Shown piece after piece: positions 44,175 through 52,240 of a stretch of DNA of 64,000 bases (the stretch's first letter is position 1; every line of letters begins with the position of its first letter). Location of the stretch: assembly GCF_900130005.1 (NCBI RefSeq), contig NZ_FQXP01000014.1, positions 1 to 64,000 of the forward strand, written 5' to 3'. The notes under the pieces were generated by a model. The model worked only from the letters and a program-made list of their open reading frames with translations. It ran no database searches and was not told the DNA's origin. A program made the translations under genes and the position numbers. The DNA comes from Clostridium collagenovorans DSM 3089. GTDB lineage: Bacteria > Bacillota > Clostridia > Clostridiales > Clostridiaceae.

Positions 44175-44420
44175 TTATTCCATTGTGAATGGTAATAAAG
44201 CAACGTTTCTTGATTTTTTTATAGCTAGAGTTAACATTCTTTGGTGTTTAGCACAGTTTCCAGAGATTCTTCTTGGAAGAATTTTACCTCTTTCAGTTAT
44301 GTACTTTTTAAGAACATTAATATCTTTGTAGTCTATATGTTGAGCTTTATCCATACAGAAAGAACATACTTTTTTCTTCTTTCTTCTAACGTTTTGCTTC
44401 TTTTGACCTTGACCAACCAT
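44175..44420 (-). CDS. rpsR: 30S ribosomal protein S18
   Basis: An 81-residue S18 with the S18 core DYKDINVLKKYITERGKILP and CAKHQRMLTLAIKKSRNVAL. The N-terminus has CSFC and a further Cys in the core, so it may be a zinc-binding form of S18 (C+). ATG at 44420 is 8 nt after GGAGG. S18 pairs with S6, encoded two genes upstream. Confidence 0.96.
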   Translation of the reverse strand: MVGQGQKKQNVRRKKKKVCSFCMDKAQHIDYKDINVLKKYITERGKILPRRISGNCAKHQRMLTLAIKKSRNVALLPFTME

Positions 44421-44451
44421 CAATCTTACCTCCTATTACCAATTTACCATA

Positions 44452-44910
44452 TTAAAATGGTATGTCATCATCATCCATTGGGGTAACTTCACTTCCAAAA
44501 TTTGATTCAGCTGGAGTAAATCCTTGAGTACTTTGGTTTCCACCAAAGCCTGAATCTTGGAATCCGTAACCATTATTTGTATCTGGTTGTTTACTACCCT
44601 TATCTAAAAACTGAACCTCATCAGCTACAACTTCAGTAACGTATCTTCTGATACCATCCTTGCCCTCATAGCTTCTTGTTTCGATTCTTCCAGCTATTCC
44701 AATAAGTCTGCCCTTACTCATGTAATTTGCAGTGTTCTCTGCGGCTTTGCCCCAAACAACTATTGGAATAAAATCTGCTTCCTGTTGACCTTCTCGTTTA
44801 AACTTACGGTCTACAGCAATTGTAAAGGTGGCCACTGCCGTTCCTGTACCTGGCGTGAATTTTAATTCAGGATCTTTTGTAAGTCTACCAATTAAAACTA
44901 CTTTATTCAC
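44452..44910 (-). CDS. ssb: Single-stranded DNA-binding protein
   Basis: A 152-residue SSB. The OB-fold starts MNKVVLIGRLTKDPELKFTP, followed by WGKAAENTANYMSKGRLIGI, then a Gly/Gln/Asn-rich linker and the acidic tip DDDIPF that recruits partner proteins. GTG start, with AGGTGG about 10 nt upstream. It lies between rpsF and rpsR, the canonical arrangement. Confidence 0.96.
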   Translation of the reverse strand: MNKVVLIGRLTKDPELKFTPGTGTAVATFTIAVDRKFKREGQQEADFIPIVVWGKAAENTANYMSKGRLIGIAGRIETRSYEGKDGIRRYVTEVVADEVQFLDKGSKQPDTNNGYGFQDSGFGGNQSTQGFTPAESNFGSEVTPMDDDDIPF

Positions 44911-44933
44911 CTTTATTACACCACCTATTATAA

Positions 44934-45221
44934 TTAGTTTTCGATTTTAACAACCATGTCTCTGATTACGTCATCAGATATTTTGAAATTTCTAGTTAAC
45001 TCCTTTGGTAATTCAGAGTTTCCTTTGAAGTTGACTAACACATAGTAACCTTCGTTAACTTTGCTTATTGGGTAAGCTAATCTTCTTTTACCCCATAAAT
45101 CAACATTTTCAATTTCTCCACCATTGTTCTCGATTATACCTTTGAACTTTTCAACGTTAGCTTTAACAGCCTCTTCGTCTAATGATGGTCTTAAAATGAA
45201 CATTGCTTCATATGATCTCAT
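44934..45221 (-). CDS. rpsF: 30S ribosomal protein S6
   Basis: A 95-residue S6: MRSYEAMFILRPSLDEEAVK, then NVDLWGKRRLAYPI and the typical VNEGYYVLVNF strand. ATG 45221 is 8 nt after GGAGG; the GTG at 45230 overlaps that site. It opens the ribosomal and replication unit. A structured leader upstream probably lets S6:S18 control it. Confidence 0.96.
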   Translation of the reverse strand: MRSYEAMFILRPSLDEEAVKANVEKFKGIIENNGGEIENVDLWGKRRLAYPISKVNEGYYVLVNFKGNSELPKELTRNFKISDDVIRDMVVKIEN

Positions 45222-45235
45222 TAGTTTCACCTCCT

Positions 45236-45290
45236 CCCTTTGGACTCACGGCTATATTACTAAAGAATATAGCAGGGAATTCACCTATTA
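45236..45290 (-). promoter_or_regulatory. S6:S18 ribosomal leader candidate
   Basis: On the minus strand an 8-bp stem GCTATATT/AATATAGC (45266-45273 and 45251-45258) with a 7-nt loop is directly followed by CCG (45251-45249) and a short outer CCCT/AGGG pairing, just before the rpsF ribosome-binding site. Known S6:S18 mRNA sites combine such a stem with an exposed CCG that mimics the 16S rRNA site. Confidence 0.55.
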
Positions 45291-45335
45291 ATTCTATCAT
45301 CTTATAGATAATAAATCAATAAATATTTTTTTATT

Positions 45336-45524
45336 TTATTGACCAATTTCTACTAGTTTCTTCATTCTTTTCTCGAATTCTGATCTTGTCATCATTACTA
45401 TTCTTTTGCATCCTAGACATTTTATCTTTATGTCTGCACCCACTCTGATAATTTCCCAGTTGCTACTTCCACATGGGTGTGTCTTCTTCATCTCTACTAT
45501 GTCACCTACATTTATGTCCTTCAT
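45336..45524 (-). CDS. DUF951 family protein
   Basis: A 62-residue protein of family DUF951, short and conserved in Firmicutes but of unknown function. It opens INVGDIVEMKKTHPCGSSNW and carries CLGC, which with the earlier Cys could bind zinc. GGGGTG is about 11 nt before the ATG. It sits directly upstream of the rpsF leader. Confidence 0.88.
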   Translation of the reverse strand: MKDINVGDIVEMKKTHPCGSSNWEIIRVGADIKIKCLGCKRIVMMTRSEFEKRMKKLVEIGQ

Positions 45525-45670
45525 AAAATATAATCACCCCAATTTAAGTTTTTTTATGTGATGAAATCTATTACAAATTTATTATAATAATCTATATTCT
45601 ACTATTATACTAAATCTTCTTATATAAACTCAACTAAAAGTGATTATTTGGCCTTCGGTACAGGAAATTA

Positions 45671-45703
45671 AAGGAATGACCATTTAAATTATAGCCATCC
45701 CTT
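45671..45703 (-). terminator. Terminator after DUF3343 gene
   Basis: A 10-bp stem with two G-U pairs on the minus-strand RNA (AAGGGATGGC and GTCATTCCTT), 12-nt loop, then TTAATTTCC. Position directly after the DUF3343 gene supports it. Confidence 0.6.
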
Positions 45704-45732
45704 CTTTTTATTATTCAACTTACATATTAAAT

Positions 45733-45981
45733 TTATTTTATAACTTCTATTTCATTATTTTCATTTTTATAATAAATATTTTTATATACAATTTTATCAG
45801 CTTCTATAAGTTCATATATCTTAGGCATATTTTCTTCATCCACCTTAAGACTTATGCCACAACTTTTACTTATTTGAGTTGGTGTTGGTATTACATTGAA
45901 TTTCATATCAACCTTTTTAGCTTCTGATTCAGCTTTTATAGCCTCATGAGTATTAATAAAAGTAACTATATAGTATTGCAC
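45733..45981 (-). CDS. DUF3343 domain protein
   Basis: An 82-residue DUF3343 protein, a small putative Se/S carrier. It begins MQYYIVTFINTHEAIKAESE and contains IPTPTQISKSCGISLKV, in which the single Cys in SCGISL is the likely active residue. GTG 45981 follows AGGTGAT at good spacing; the frame extends three codons further to GTG 45990. It lies 26 nt after yedF, forming a two-gene operon that I connect with selenium or sulfur transfer. Confidence 0.85.
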   Translation of the reverse strand: MQYYIVTFINTHEAIKAESEAKKVDMKFNVIPTPTQISKSCGISLKVDEENMPKIYELIEADKIVYKNIYYKNENNEIEVIK

Positions 45982-46016
45982 ACTTATCACCTATTCCTTT
46001 TTCATCTTTCGTTTTG

Positions 46017-46607
46017 TTAAATATTTACAACCTTATCTGAAGAATTCATAGTTTCAACTATTGAATACATATTGCTTATTTCACCAATAGCTAACTTATC
46101 TTTTAAGTTATAAAAATCTAAGCAAGTTCCACATACTTGTATTCTTACATTCTTTTCTTCAAGAGCTTTTAAGCTATCTAAAACAACTGACCCCTCAACT
46201 GCTAATTTTACTCCACTGTTAAAGAATAATATATCTGTTGGTATTACATCAGCTTCTGATAATGCAAATATGTATCCTTTTATTAAAATTTCTCCTAATG
46301 CATCGTCACCATTTCCAAGTTTATCTTGACCTATAACAACTGTAAATTTCCCATTTTTATCAGTAGTATTCTCTTCAAGTGTTAAAGCTGCTTCACCTTT
46401 TATTAAAGTTAATTTAAAGTTTCCGTCCTCTTCTATAAAAGATACTTCTAAAGCATTAGTATTAGCAAATTTAACAATATTATTTTTAGCTATTTCATTA
46501 TCTACAATAACTTCTGCTACCCCTAATTCTATTGTATCAAAATATTTTTTAGTGTTTATAACAGGCATCGGACAGTTCAAGCCTCTGCAATCGATTAATT
46601 GTTTCAT
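46017..46607 (-). CDS. yedF: YedF, TusA-like sulfurtransferase for selenium metabolism
   Basis: A 196-residue protein. The N-terminal 70 residues are a TusA/SirA-like domain with the CPxP motif (RGLNCPMPVINTKK), whose Cys carries sulfur or selenium. The C-terminal DsrE-like domain ends with LEEKNVRIQVCGTCLDFY, giving a second reactive cysteine pair. This two-domain form is annotated as selenium metabolism protein YedF. It pairs with DUF3343 downstream and a divergent cysteine desulfurase. GGGAGG precedes the ATG. Confidence 0.88.
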   Translation of the reverse strand: MKQLIDCRGLNCPMPVINTKKYFDTIELGVAEVIVDNEIAKNNIVKFANTNALEVSFIEEDGNFKLTLIKGEAALTLEENTTDKNGKFTVVIGQDKLGNGDDALGEILIKGYIFALSEADVIPTDILFFNSGVKLAVEGSVVLDSLKALEEKNVRIQVCGTCLDFYNLKDKLAIGEISNMYSIVETMNSSDKVVNI

Positions 46608-47055
46608 AAATGATTCCCTCCCATTTTTATTTACCGTATTTTTATTTAATTTATAAATTCTTATTAGAAATTTTTTTATACGCTTTCATTAATATATATC
46701 AATTAAAATTCTTAGTTATATTTAGGCCTATTTAGACCTATAATAATATCCTTACTAAAACTCTATTAAAACTTATATATTCTTTTTGAAAGTTAAACGC
46801 ATAGATAAAAGTAACATTTTAAAATCCAAAACTTATTCTTTATCCATGATTTTATTATAACAAATTTTATAATTTTACACTAATAATTAAGGCTTTTATT
46901 TCCTATTAAATATAGTAATAGTTAATCGATTATCTATAAATATTTTTAATATAATATGTCTATATGAAATATAACCTTTTTATATTATCTTTTATGTTAT
47001 AATTATTTTATAATTAATATGTGACTATTATCATTAAATTATAGGGGGAACTCTT
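46608..47055. other. Divergent spacer with tandem 10-mer
   Basis: About 450 AT-rich nt between yedF and the cysteine desulfurase gene. TTTAGGCCTA and TTTAGACCTA stand in tandem at 46721-46740, directly followed by TATAAT (46739-46744, overlapping). They could be an operator for one or both genes. Nothing else is recognisable. Confidence 0.4.
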
Positions 47056-48213
47056 ATGAAAATTTATTTAGATAACGCAGCTACTACTTTTCCAAAACCT
47101 GTGGAAGTACCTCAAGCTGTTATGAATTATATGACTAATGTTGGTTCAAATCCTGGAAGAGGAGCTTCTCAAAGTTCATTCCAAGGTAATAGAGTTGTTT
47201 TTCAATGCAGAGAGGCACTTTGTGACTTATTTAAATTTGATAAAACAGAAAATGTAATTTTCACTTCGAACATAACTTCATCTTTAAATATATTAATTAA
47301 AGGTGTTGTACAAAAGGGTTGGCACGTTATAACTTCAGCTATGGATCATAATGCAACCTTAAGACCACTACATACGTTAAAAGAAGCAGGAATAATTGAA
47401 CTTGATATAGTTAAGTGTTCTCCTATGGGGGTACTAGATATTGAGGATTTAAAAAGTAAAATTAAATCTAATACAAAGCTTATAGTTTTATCTCATGCTT
47501 CAAATTTAGTTGGAAGTATTCAACCTTTAGAATTAGTTGGTCAAATTTGTAAAGAAAAGGACATATTCTTTATAATAGACGCAGCTCAAACAGCTGGTGT
47601 TTTAAATTTAGATTTTAATGCTTTAGGATGTAATGCATTAACTTTTACTGGACATAAAAGTTTATTAGGTCCTCAAGGTATCGGTGGATTTTTGATTGAT
47701 GACAAACTTAATTCATCTGTTAATACTATTATTGAAGGTGGAACTGGAAGTGTATCTTCTGATGTTATTCAACCTGAATTCTTACCTGATAAATTTGAAT
47801 GTGGTACCTTAAACACTCCAGGTATAGCTGGTTTACTTGCTGGTATAAATTACATAAATTCTACCGGTATAGATGTAATCAGAGAACATGAAGATGAGCT
47901 TTGTCAGAAGTTTATTGATGAAGTTATGAATATAGATTCTATAGAACTATATGGTTTTAAGGATGTCTCTAATAGAACTGCTGTTGTTTCTTTAAACTCT
48001 AGTAAAATGGATAACTCAGAACTTGGTTTCTATTTAGATAATGAATTTGGAATAACTACAAGAACAGGATTACATTGTGCACCTTTAGCTCATAAGACTA
48101 TAGGAACTTATCCAAAGGGTACTATTAGATTTAGTTTTGGTGCTTTCAATGAGCTAAGAGATATCCATTATGCTGTAGATTCAATAAATAAAGTTTTAAA
48201 ACAATATACTTAA
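47056..48213 (+). CDS. Cysteine desulfurase family protein
   Basis: A 385-residue PLP enzyme of aminotransferase class V. It starts MKIYLDNAATTFPKP, has FIIDAAQTAGVL (PLP aspartate) and FTGHKSLLGPQGIGG with the PLP lysine, and GLHCAPLAHKTIGTYP holding the catalytic cysteine. It would release sulfur or selenium from cysteine or selenocysteine. It is not the NifS/IscS of an iron-sulfur operon; divergence from yedF/DUF3343 suggests a supply role for those carriers. GGGGGGA precedes the ATG. Confidence 0.92.
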   Translation: MKIYLDNAATTFPKPVEVPQAVMNYMTNVGSNPGRGASQSSFQGNRVVFQCREALCDLFKFDKTENVIFTSNITSSLNILIKGVVQKGWHVITSAMDHNATLRPLHTLKEAGIIELDIVKCSPMGVLDIEDLKSKIKSNTKLIVLSHASNLVGSIQPLELVGQICKEKDIFFIIDAAQTAGVLNLDFNALGCNALTFTGHKSLLGPQGIGGFLIDDKLNSSVNTIIEGGTGSVSSDVIQPEFLPDKFECGTLNTPGIAGLLAGINYINSTGIDVIREHEDELCQKFIDEVMNIDSIELYGFKDVSNRTAVVSLNSSKMDNSELGFYLDNEFGITTRTGLHCAPLAHKTIGTYPKGTIRFSFGAFNELRDIHYAVDSINKVLKQYT

Positions 48214-48320
48214 TTACTATTTAAGAATATTAAATTTACTTAATTTGAATTATAAATTAAATTAATACTGATATTCTTTAAATAAGCTAGTAGTAAATTA
48301 ATAGATTTAACTTTTTAAAA

Positions 48321-48355
48321 TAACCACTTAAAATATCCATTATTTTAAGTGGTTA
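48321..48355 (+). terminator. Terminator after the cysteine desulfurase gene
   Basis: A perfect 15-nt stem (48321-48335 with 48341-48355) and 5-nt loop, followed by TTTTTT. Confidence 0.9.
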
Positions 48356-48446
48356 TTTTTTGATAAAAACTTCTTTTATTATATTTTTATTCTCGCTGAA
48401 TACTTTTACTATATTTTGGTAACTATTAAAATAGGAGGTGAATTTA

Positions 48447-49031
48447 ATGAAGAAGTTAATTTTTGATTCTATAGATAGTAAAAATATAAAGAAGCTAAGG
48501 GATAGCATATGTGAACATTTATGTCCTGCTATTAAGTCTAAACGTGATATTGTTATTTTGTGTATAGGCACAGACAGAGCAACTGGCGATTGTTTAGGTC
48601 CACTAGTTGGAGAAAAATTAAAATTTCTTAGTCGTAAGAGGATTCATATATTCGGTAATTTAGAGAATCCTATTCATGCTCAAAATATAGAAAATGTAAT
48701 AACTACTATAAAATCAACATTTAATGATCCATATATAATAGCAATTGATGCCTGTTTAGGCTCACTTCATAATGTTGGATATATAGTTTTAGATACAACT
48801 CCTATAAATCCTGGAGCTGCATTAAATAAAAATCTTCCTTCAGTTGGAGATCTAAGTATAATTGGTATTGTTAATATAACAGGCCCATCTGATTTCTCTG
48901 TGCTACAAAACACACGCTTGTACACAGTTATGATGTTAGCTGAAGCAATATCAACCTCATTATATCATGCAATACTAAAATCTATGGGTGGCAAAAAACA
49001 CTCTGAGGCTTTAGAAGATGAAGTTTGTTAA
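48447..49031 (+). CDS. yyaC: Spore protease YyaC family
   Basis: A 194-residue YyaC (DUF1256) protein, a GPR-like putative peptidase found in spore-formers. CIGTDRATGDCLGPLVGEKL (about 38-57) and IAIDACLGSLHNVGYI are family hallmarks, with acidic residues that may bind metal. ATG 48447 is 8 nt after AGGAGG; the GTG at 48438 overlaps it. Its presence supports an endospore-forming host. A parS site lies just after the stop codon. Confidence 0.88.
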   Translation: MKKLIFDSIDSKNIKKLRDSICEHLCPAIKSKRDIVILCIGTDRATGDCLGPLVGEKLKFLSRKRIHIFGNLENPIHAQNIENVITTIKSTFNDPYIIAIDACLGSLHNVGYIVLDTTPINPGAALNKNLPSVGDLSIIGIVNITGPSDFSVLQNTRLYTVMMLAEAISTSLYHAILKSMGGKKHSEALEDEVC

Positions 49032-49034
49032 TAA

Positions 49035-49050
49035 TGTTTCACGTGAAACA
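49035..49050. promoter_or_regulatory. parS site 1
   Basis: TGTTTCACGTGAAACA, the 16-bp palindrome bound by ParB (Spo0J), identical to sites 2 and 3. It lies just after yyaC, about 1.1 kb from the end of parB. Confidence 0.95.
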
Positions 49051-49081
49051 TTTATTTATATAATTACTCCCCCAAACCCCT

Positions 49082-49116
49082 AAAAATAAAATCTCCAAAT
49101 TGGAGATTTTATTTTT
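49082..49116. terminator. Bidirectional terminator
   Basis: A long near-perfect palindrome around CTCCAAATTGGAG with A-rich and T-rich flanks, between yyaC and the convergent UPF0180 gene. Confidence 0.85.
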
Positions 49117-49364
49117 TATAAGTCACTATATATTTTATTATTCAATATATTTTCAATGTCATCTACTGATTTACTTCCACTGTCTATTATTAATGTACCA
49201 GTATTACTACCTGGAATATTTTTAACTATATGACCTAAACCTTTTCTTTTTAAATCACATATTATTGCATCACAAGGTTCATTTTCATTATTTACTAAAG
49301 TATAACCTCTTTGTGATAAATTTTCTTTTAACTTATTCTTATCTTCTTGAACATAAATTTTCAT
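49116..49364 (-). CDS. UPF0180 (YkuS-like) small protein
   Basis: An 82-residue protein resembling UPF0180/YkuS of Bacillus, function unknown. It starts MKIYVQEDKNKLKENLSQRG and continues YTLVNNENEPCDAIIC. The end SGSKSVDDIENILNN fits the YkuS C-terminus. AGGAG lies 7 nt before the ATG. It is a single gene; a terminator overlaps its stop codon. Confidence 0.7.
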   Translation of the reverse strand: MKIYVQEDKNKLKENLSQRGYTLVNNENEPCDAIICDLKRKGLGHIVKNIPGSNTGTLIIDSGSKSVDDIENILNNKIYSDL

Positions 49365-49483
49365 AATACTCTCCTGATAGTATTCTATTTTATCTTAAAT
49401 ATAAGTTTGAACTTAAGTTTTATATTAATACCTCTTTAGATAGTATTTCCATTTATGTGCACTTTAATACATGAGTATAAAAA

Positions 49484-49514
49484 TAAAGAGCCATTGCAAA
49501 ACTGCAATAGCCCT
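49484..49514 (-). terminator. Terminator after DUF4446 gene
   Basis: On the minus strand AGGGCTATTGCA, loop GTTT, TGCAATGGCTC (one G-U pair), then TTTATTTTT. The AGGGCT-TTGCA arm recalls the hairpin at 25556. Confidence 0.82.
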
Positions 49515-49601
49515 ATTATATTAAAACTACTTTTCTCATTATAATTATGTTTAAGTTATAACTGCTTTATTTTAATTTAATGCAACCCATAATATTTAAT
49601 C

Positions 49602-50123
49602 TTATCTTGAAAGAGTAATTTTACTTGAATTTCTAGCTTGTTCTAAAACTTGTTTTTCTTCTTGAGATAATTCATATCTTGAAATACCTTTATCTATTGG
49701 TTTAGCATATGTTGTACTTTCATTTCTTCCAAATATACCTGTTAATATTACTCCATCATCATTACTATCTAATAGTGCAATAGAATAACTTAAATCTGAT
49801 CCAATATCTTCAAAAGCTTTAAATCTAGTAACTGCAACCTTTTGAATGCTCTTTTCAATTCTACTATTTAGCTGATTAAAATCATTGTAAAATCCCTCAA
49901 ACTTTTCTTCAAAGTTATCTATTTTTTCATAATACTGAGTTATAGAACTTTCTATACTTTTTTTACTATTTCCTTTAACCATAGCTTTATATTGCTTTTT
50001 TAATTTACTAGTTTTTATTATTAAAATTAGATTTAATAATAAAAGTAATATTACCGCTCCAACTAATGCTAAACTTAATAACTCTATATGCTCACTTATA
50101 AGTCTAAAAATTTCCTCTTTCAT
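49602..50123 (-). CDS. DUF4446 family protein
   Basis: A 173-residue protein of family DUF4446, found after parB in clostridia. One N-terminal helix (about 17-37) anchors it, then a coiled-coil stretch (about 60-95) and the conserved core RFKAFEDIGSDLSYSIALLD with DDGVILTGIFGR. Function is unknown; location suggests a tie to chromosome segregation or the membrane. GGAGG is 9 nt before the ATG. A parS site lies between it and parB. Confidence 0.88.
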   Translation of the reverse strand: MKEEIFRLISEHIELLSLALVGAVILLLLLNLILIIKTSKLKKQYKAMVKGNSKKSIESSITQYYEKIDNFEEKFEGFYNDFNQLNSRIEKSIQKVAVTRFKAFEDIGSDLSYSIALLDSNDDGVILTGIFGRNESTTYAKPIDKGISRYELSQEEKQVLEQARNSSKITLSR

Positions 50124-50141
50124 TTAATATGTCCTCCAAAA

Positions 50142-50157
50142 TGTTTCACGTGAAACA
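50142..50157. promoter_or_regulatory. parS site 2
   Basis: TGTTTCACGTGAAACA, identical to sites 1 and 3, placed directly after the parB stop codon. Confidence 0.95.
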
Positions 50158-51066
50158 TTAATCTGCTATTTTTAAGATTTCTAATATTCTCTGTAACTCA
50201 TCTTGAGAATAATACTCTATTTGTATTTTTCCCTTTTGTTTGTTATTGCATGATAAACTAACCTTAGTTCCAAAATGGTCCTGCAATCTATTTTCTATGT
50301 CTTTAAAATATGGACTAAATTCTTTTTCTTTAGGTTGGCTTTCCTTCTTACCTTCCTTTAATACTTTTATTAGCCTTTCAGTTTCTCTTACACTTAAATC
50401 TTCATCTATTATTTTCTGAGCTATTTTGTATTGTATTTCTTTATCATCCATAGCTAAGATAGTTCTTCCATGACCTTCACTTATTATTCCATCAATAATG
50501 TACTCTTGAACTCTTACATCTAAGTTAAGAAGTCTAAGACAGTTAGTAATAGCCGTTCTAGATTTACCTATTCTTTCACTTAGTTGTTCTTGTGTTAAGT
50601 TAAACTTACTTTTCAATTCTTCATAAGCTAATGCCTCTTCAATAGGATTTAAATCTTCCCTTTGAATGTTCTCAATTAAAGATAATTCTAAAACCTTTTT
50701 ATCATCTATATCTTCAACTACTATAACAGGTACTTCCTTAAGTCCAATCTTTTTAGCAGCTCTCCATCTTCTTTCACCAGCTATTACAATATACTCACTT
50801 CTATCTCTTCTTACAAGTAATGGCTGTATAATTCCATGTTGTTTTATGGAGCTAGCTAAAGTATCAATTTTATCATTATCAAAGTTTTTTCTAGGCTGCT
50901 TAGAATTTGCTTTTATTTTATTAATAGACATTAATAAAGAATTCTCTTTTTCATTTTTATTGATTTCTCTTACTTCCTTTATAAGACTATTGTTAGGAGT
51001 CTCTACAACCTTATTATCTGGTATTAAAGCACCTAATCCTCTCCCTAATCCATGCTTCTTATTCAT
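50158..51066 (-). CDS. parB: Chromosome-partitioning protein ParB/Spo0J
   Basis: A 302-residue ParB, which loads on parS, clamps and spreads using CTP, and recruits condensin. N-terminal GLGRGLGALIPD contacts ParA. The CTP-binding motifs GERRWRAAK and ENIQRED are intact, then the helix-turn-helix LTQEQLSERIGKSRTAI, and a C-terminal dimerisation domain. The ATG is 6 nt after the parA stop; AGGAGG lies inside the parA end. Confidence 0.96.
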   Translation of the reverse strand: MNKKHGLGRGLGALIPDNKVVETPNNSLIKEVREINKNEKENSLLMSINKIKANSKQPRKNFDNDKIDTLASSIKQHGIIQPLLVRRDRSEYIVIAGERRWRAAKKIGLKEVPVIVVEDIDDKKVLELSLIENIQREDLNPIEEALAYEELKSKFNLTQEQLSERIGKSRTAITNCLRLLNLDVRVQEYIIDGIISEGHGRTILAMDDKEIQYKIAQKIIDEDLSVRETERLIKVLKEGKKESQPKEKEFSPYFKDIENRLQDHFGTKVSLSCNNKQKGKIQIEYYSQDELQRILEILKIAD

Positions 51067-51072
51067 ATTTCG

Positions 51073-51840
51073 CTATGCCTCCTGTCTACTTAAAAATTCC
51101 TTAGTTACAGCTTCATATGCTAAAGCACCTCTGCAAGATTTATCATATAACACAATTGGTAATCCATAACTAGGAGACTCTGCTAGTCTTATATTCCTTG
51201 GAATAGTATTCTCATAAATTCTATCTCCAAAATAAGCCTTAACTTCAGCTACTACCTCATTACATAATCTAGTTCTGCTGTCATACATACTCATAATAAC
51301 CCCTTCAATATAAAGATCCTTATTGAGAGATTGTTTAATAAGCTCTATTGTATTAACAAGTTGACCAACGCCTTCTAATGCGTAAAATTCACATTGTATA
51401 GGTATTAATACACTATCTACAGCTGTTAAAGCGTTTATAGTTAAAAAACCTAAAGATGGTGGACAATCAATAAATACGAAGTCATAATCATCCTGTACAG
51501 ATGCTAACTTTTCTTTTAATATACTTTCCCTATTTTCTATTTGTGCCAGCTCTACTTCTGCTCCAGCTAATTCTATAGTTGATGGAGCTAAGAAAAAGTT
51601 ATTTATAAGTTGACTTTCTACAATTACATCTTCTAAAGGCATATCTGTTGTTAACACATCGTAAATTGACTTGTCTAAAGTTTTCTTATCAAATCCTAAA
51701 CCACTTGTAGTATTTCCTTGTGGGTCAATATCTATTGCTAAAACCTTATATCCCTCTAGGGCTAAGTAAGCACATATATTTATATTAGAAGTTGTCTTTC
51801 CAACTCCACCTTTTTGATTAAATATACAAACCTTTTTCAT
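51073..51840 (-). CDS. parA: Chromosome-partitioning ATPase ParA/Soj
   Basis: A 255-residue deviant Walker ATPase. The deviant Walker A is QKGGVGKTT (residues about 8-16), Walker B is FVFIDCPPSLG, and IDIDPQGN is also conserved. It works with ParB in origin segregation and, in Bacillus, in DnaA control. ATG 51840 follows GGAGGGG; the earlier TTG overlaps the site. parA and parB form one operon. Confidence 0.96.
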   Translation of the reverse strand: MKKVCIFNQKGGVGKTTSNINICAYLALEGYKVLAIDIDPQGNTTSGLGFDKKTLDKSIYDVLTTDMPLEDVIVESQLINNFFLAPSTIELAGAEVELAQIENRESILKEKLASVQDDYDFVFIDCPPSLGFLTINALTAVDSVLIPIQCEFYALEGVGQLVNTIELIKQSLNKDLYIEGVIMSMYDSRTRLCNEVVAEVKAYFGDRIYENTIPRNIRLAESPSYGLPIVLYDKSCRGALAYEAVTKEFLSRQEA

Positions 51841-52099
51841 ATTCCCCTCCAACTCTCCAAAGTACTCCTTTGAGTAAACCCTTATATTTTAACTTTGTAA
51901 TCTCAAATATCAATGTACATTTATTAGAAATTATAATTAAATTATTACAACAAATTTCTATGTATTTCCTTTAAATATTTTCCTATTCTTGTACATCTCT
52001 TATTTTTTTGCTTTTGAGTTCCTATAATATAATTATATATTTATACTGACTACAATTAAAGTATTTTGTTACCTTATTAACAAATTTTTATTATTAAAA

Positions 52100-52115
52100 T
52101 GTTTCACGTGAAACA
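52100..52115. promoter_or_regulatory. parS site 3
   Basis: TGTTTCACGTGAAACA again; here the palindrome extends with AAAA/TTTT flanks to 24 nt. It lies between parA and noc. Confidence 0.95.
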
Positions 52116-52164
52116 TTTTAATGGAAATATAGGAAATTTAATTTTAAAATTCATAGTAAAATAA

Positions 52165-52225
52165 AAAGGCCTAGGTAAATAACCATAAATATATAAAATA
52201 TATTTATTAATTATTTATCTAAGCT
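52165..52225 (-). terminator. Terminator after noc
   Basis: CTAGGTAAATAA (52171-52182) pairs with TTATTTATCTAAG (from 52211) apart from a mismatch, with extended AT pairing inside. On the minus strand TTTTTATTTT follows. Confidence 0.65.
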
Positions 52226-52240
52226 CTAAACATTTTAAAT

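Larger units (their letters stand above)
51841..52240. other. Spacer between noc and parA
   Basis: About 400 nt holding parS site 3 and the noc terminator. The parA promoter must be here but I could not assign it with confidence. No gene seen. Confidence 0.4.

Noticed and set aside
46676..46689. cre-like sequence TTTATACGCTTTCA before yedF
   Set aside because: Two mismatches to the CcpA consensus, including the conserved second base; not convincing.
50666..51169. Plus-strand frame of 167 codons across parA-parB
   Set aside because: Antisense to two conserved genes with clear motifs; no ribosome-binding site.
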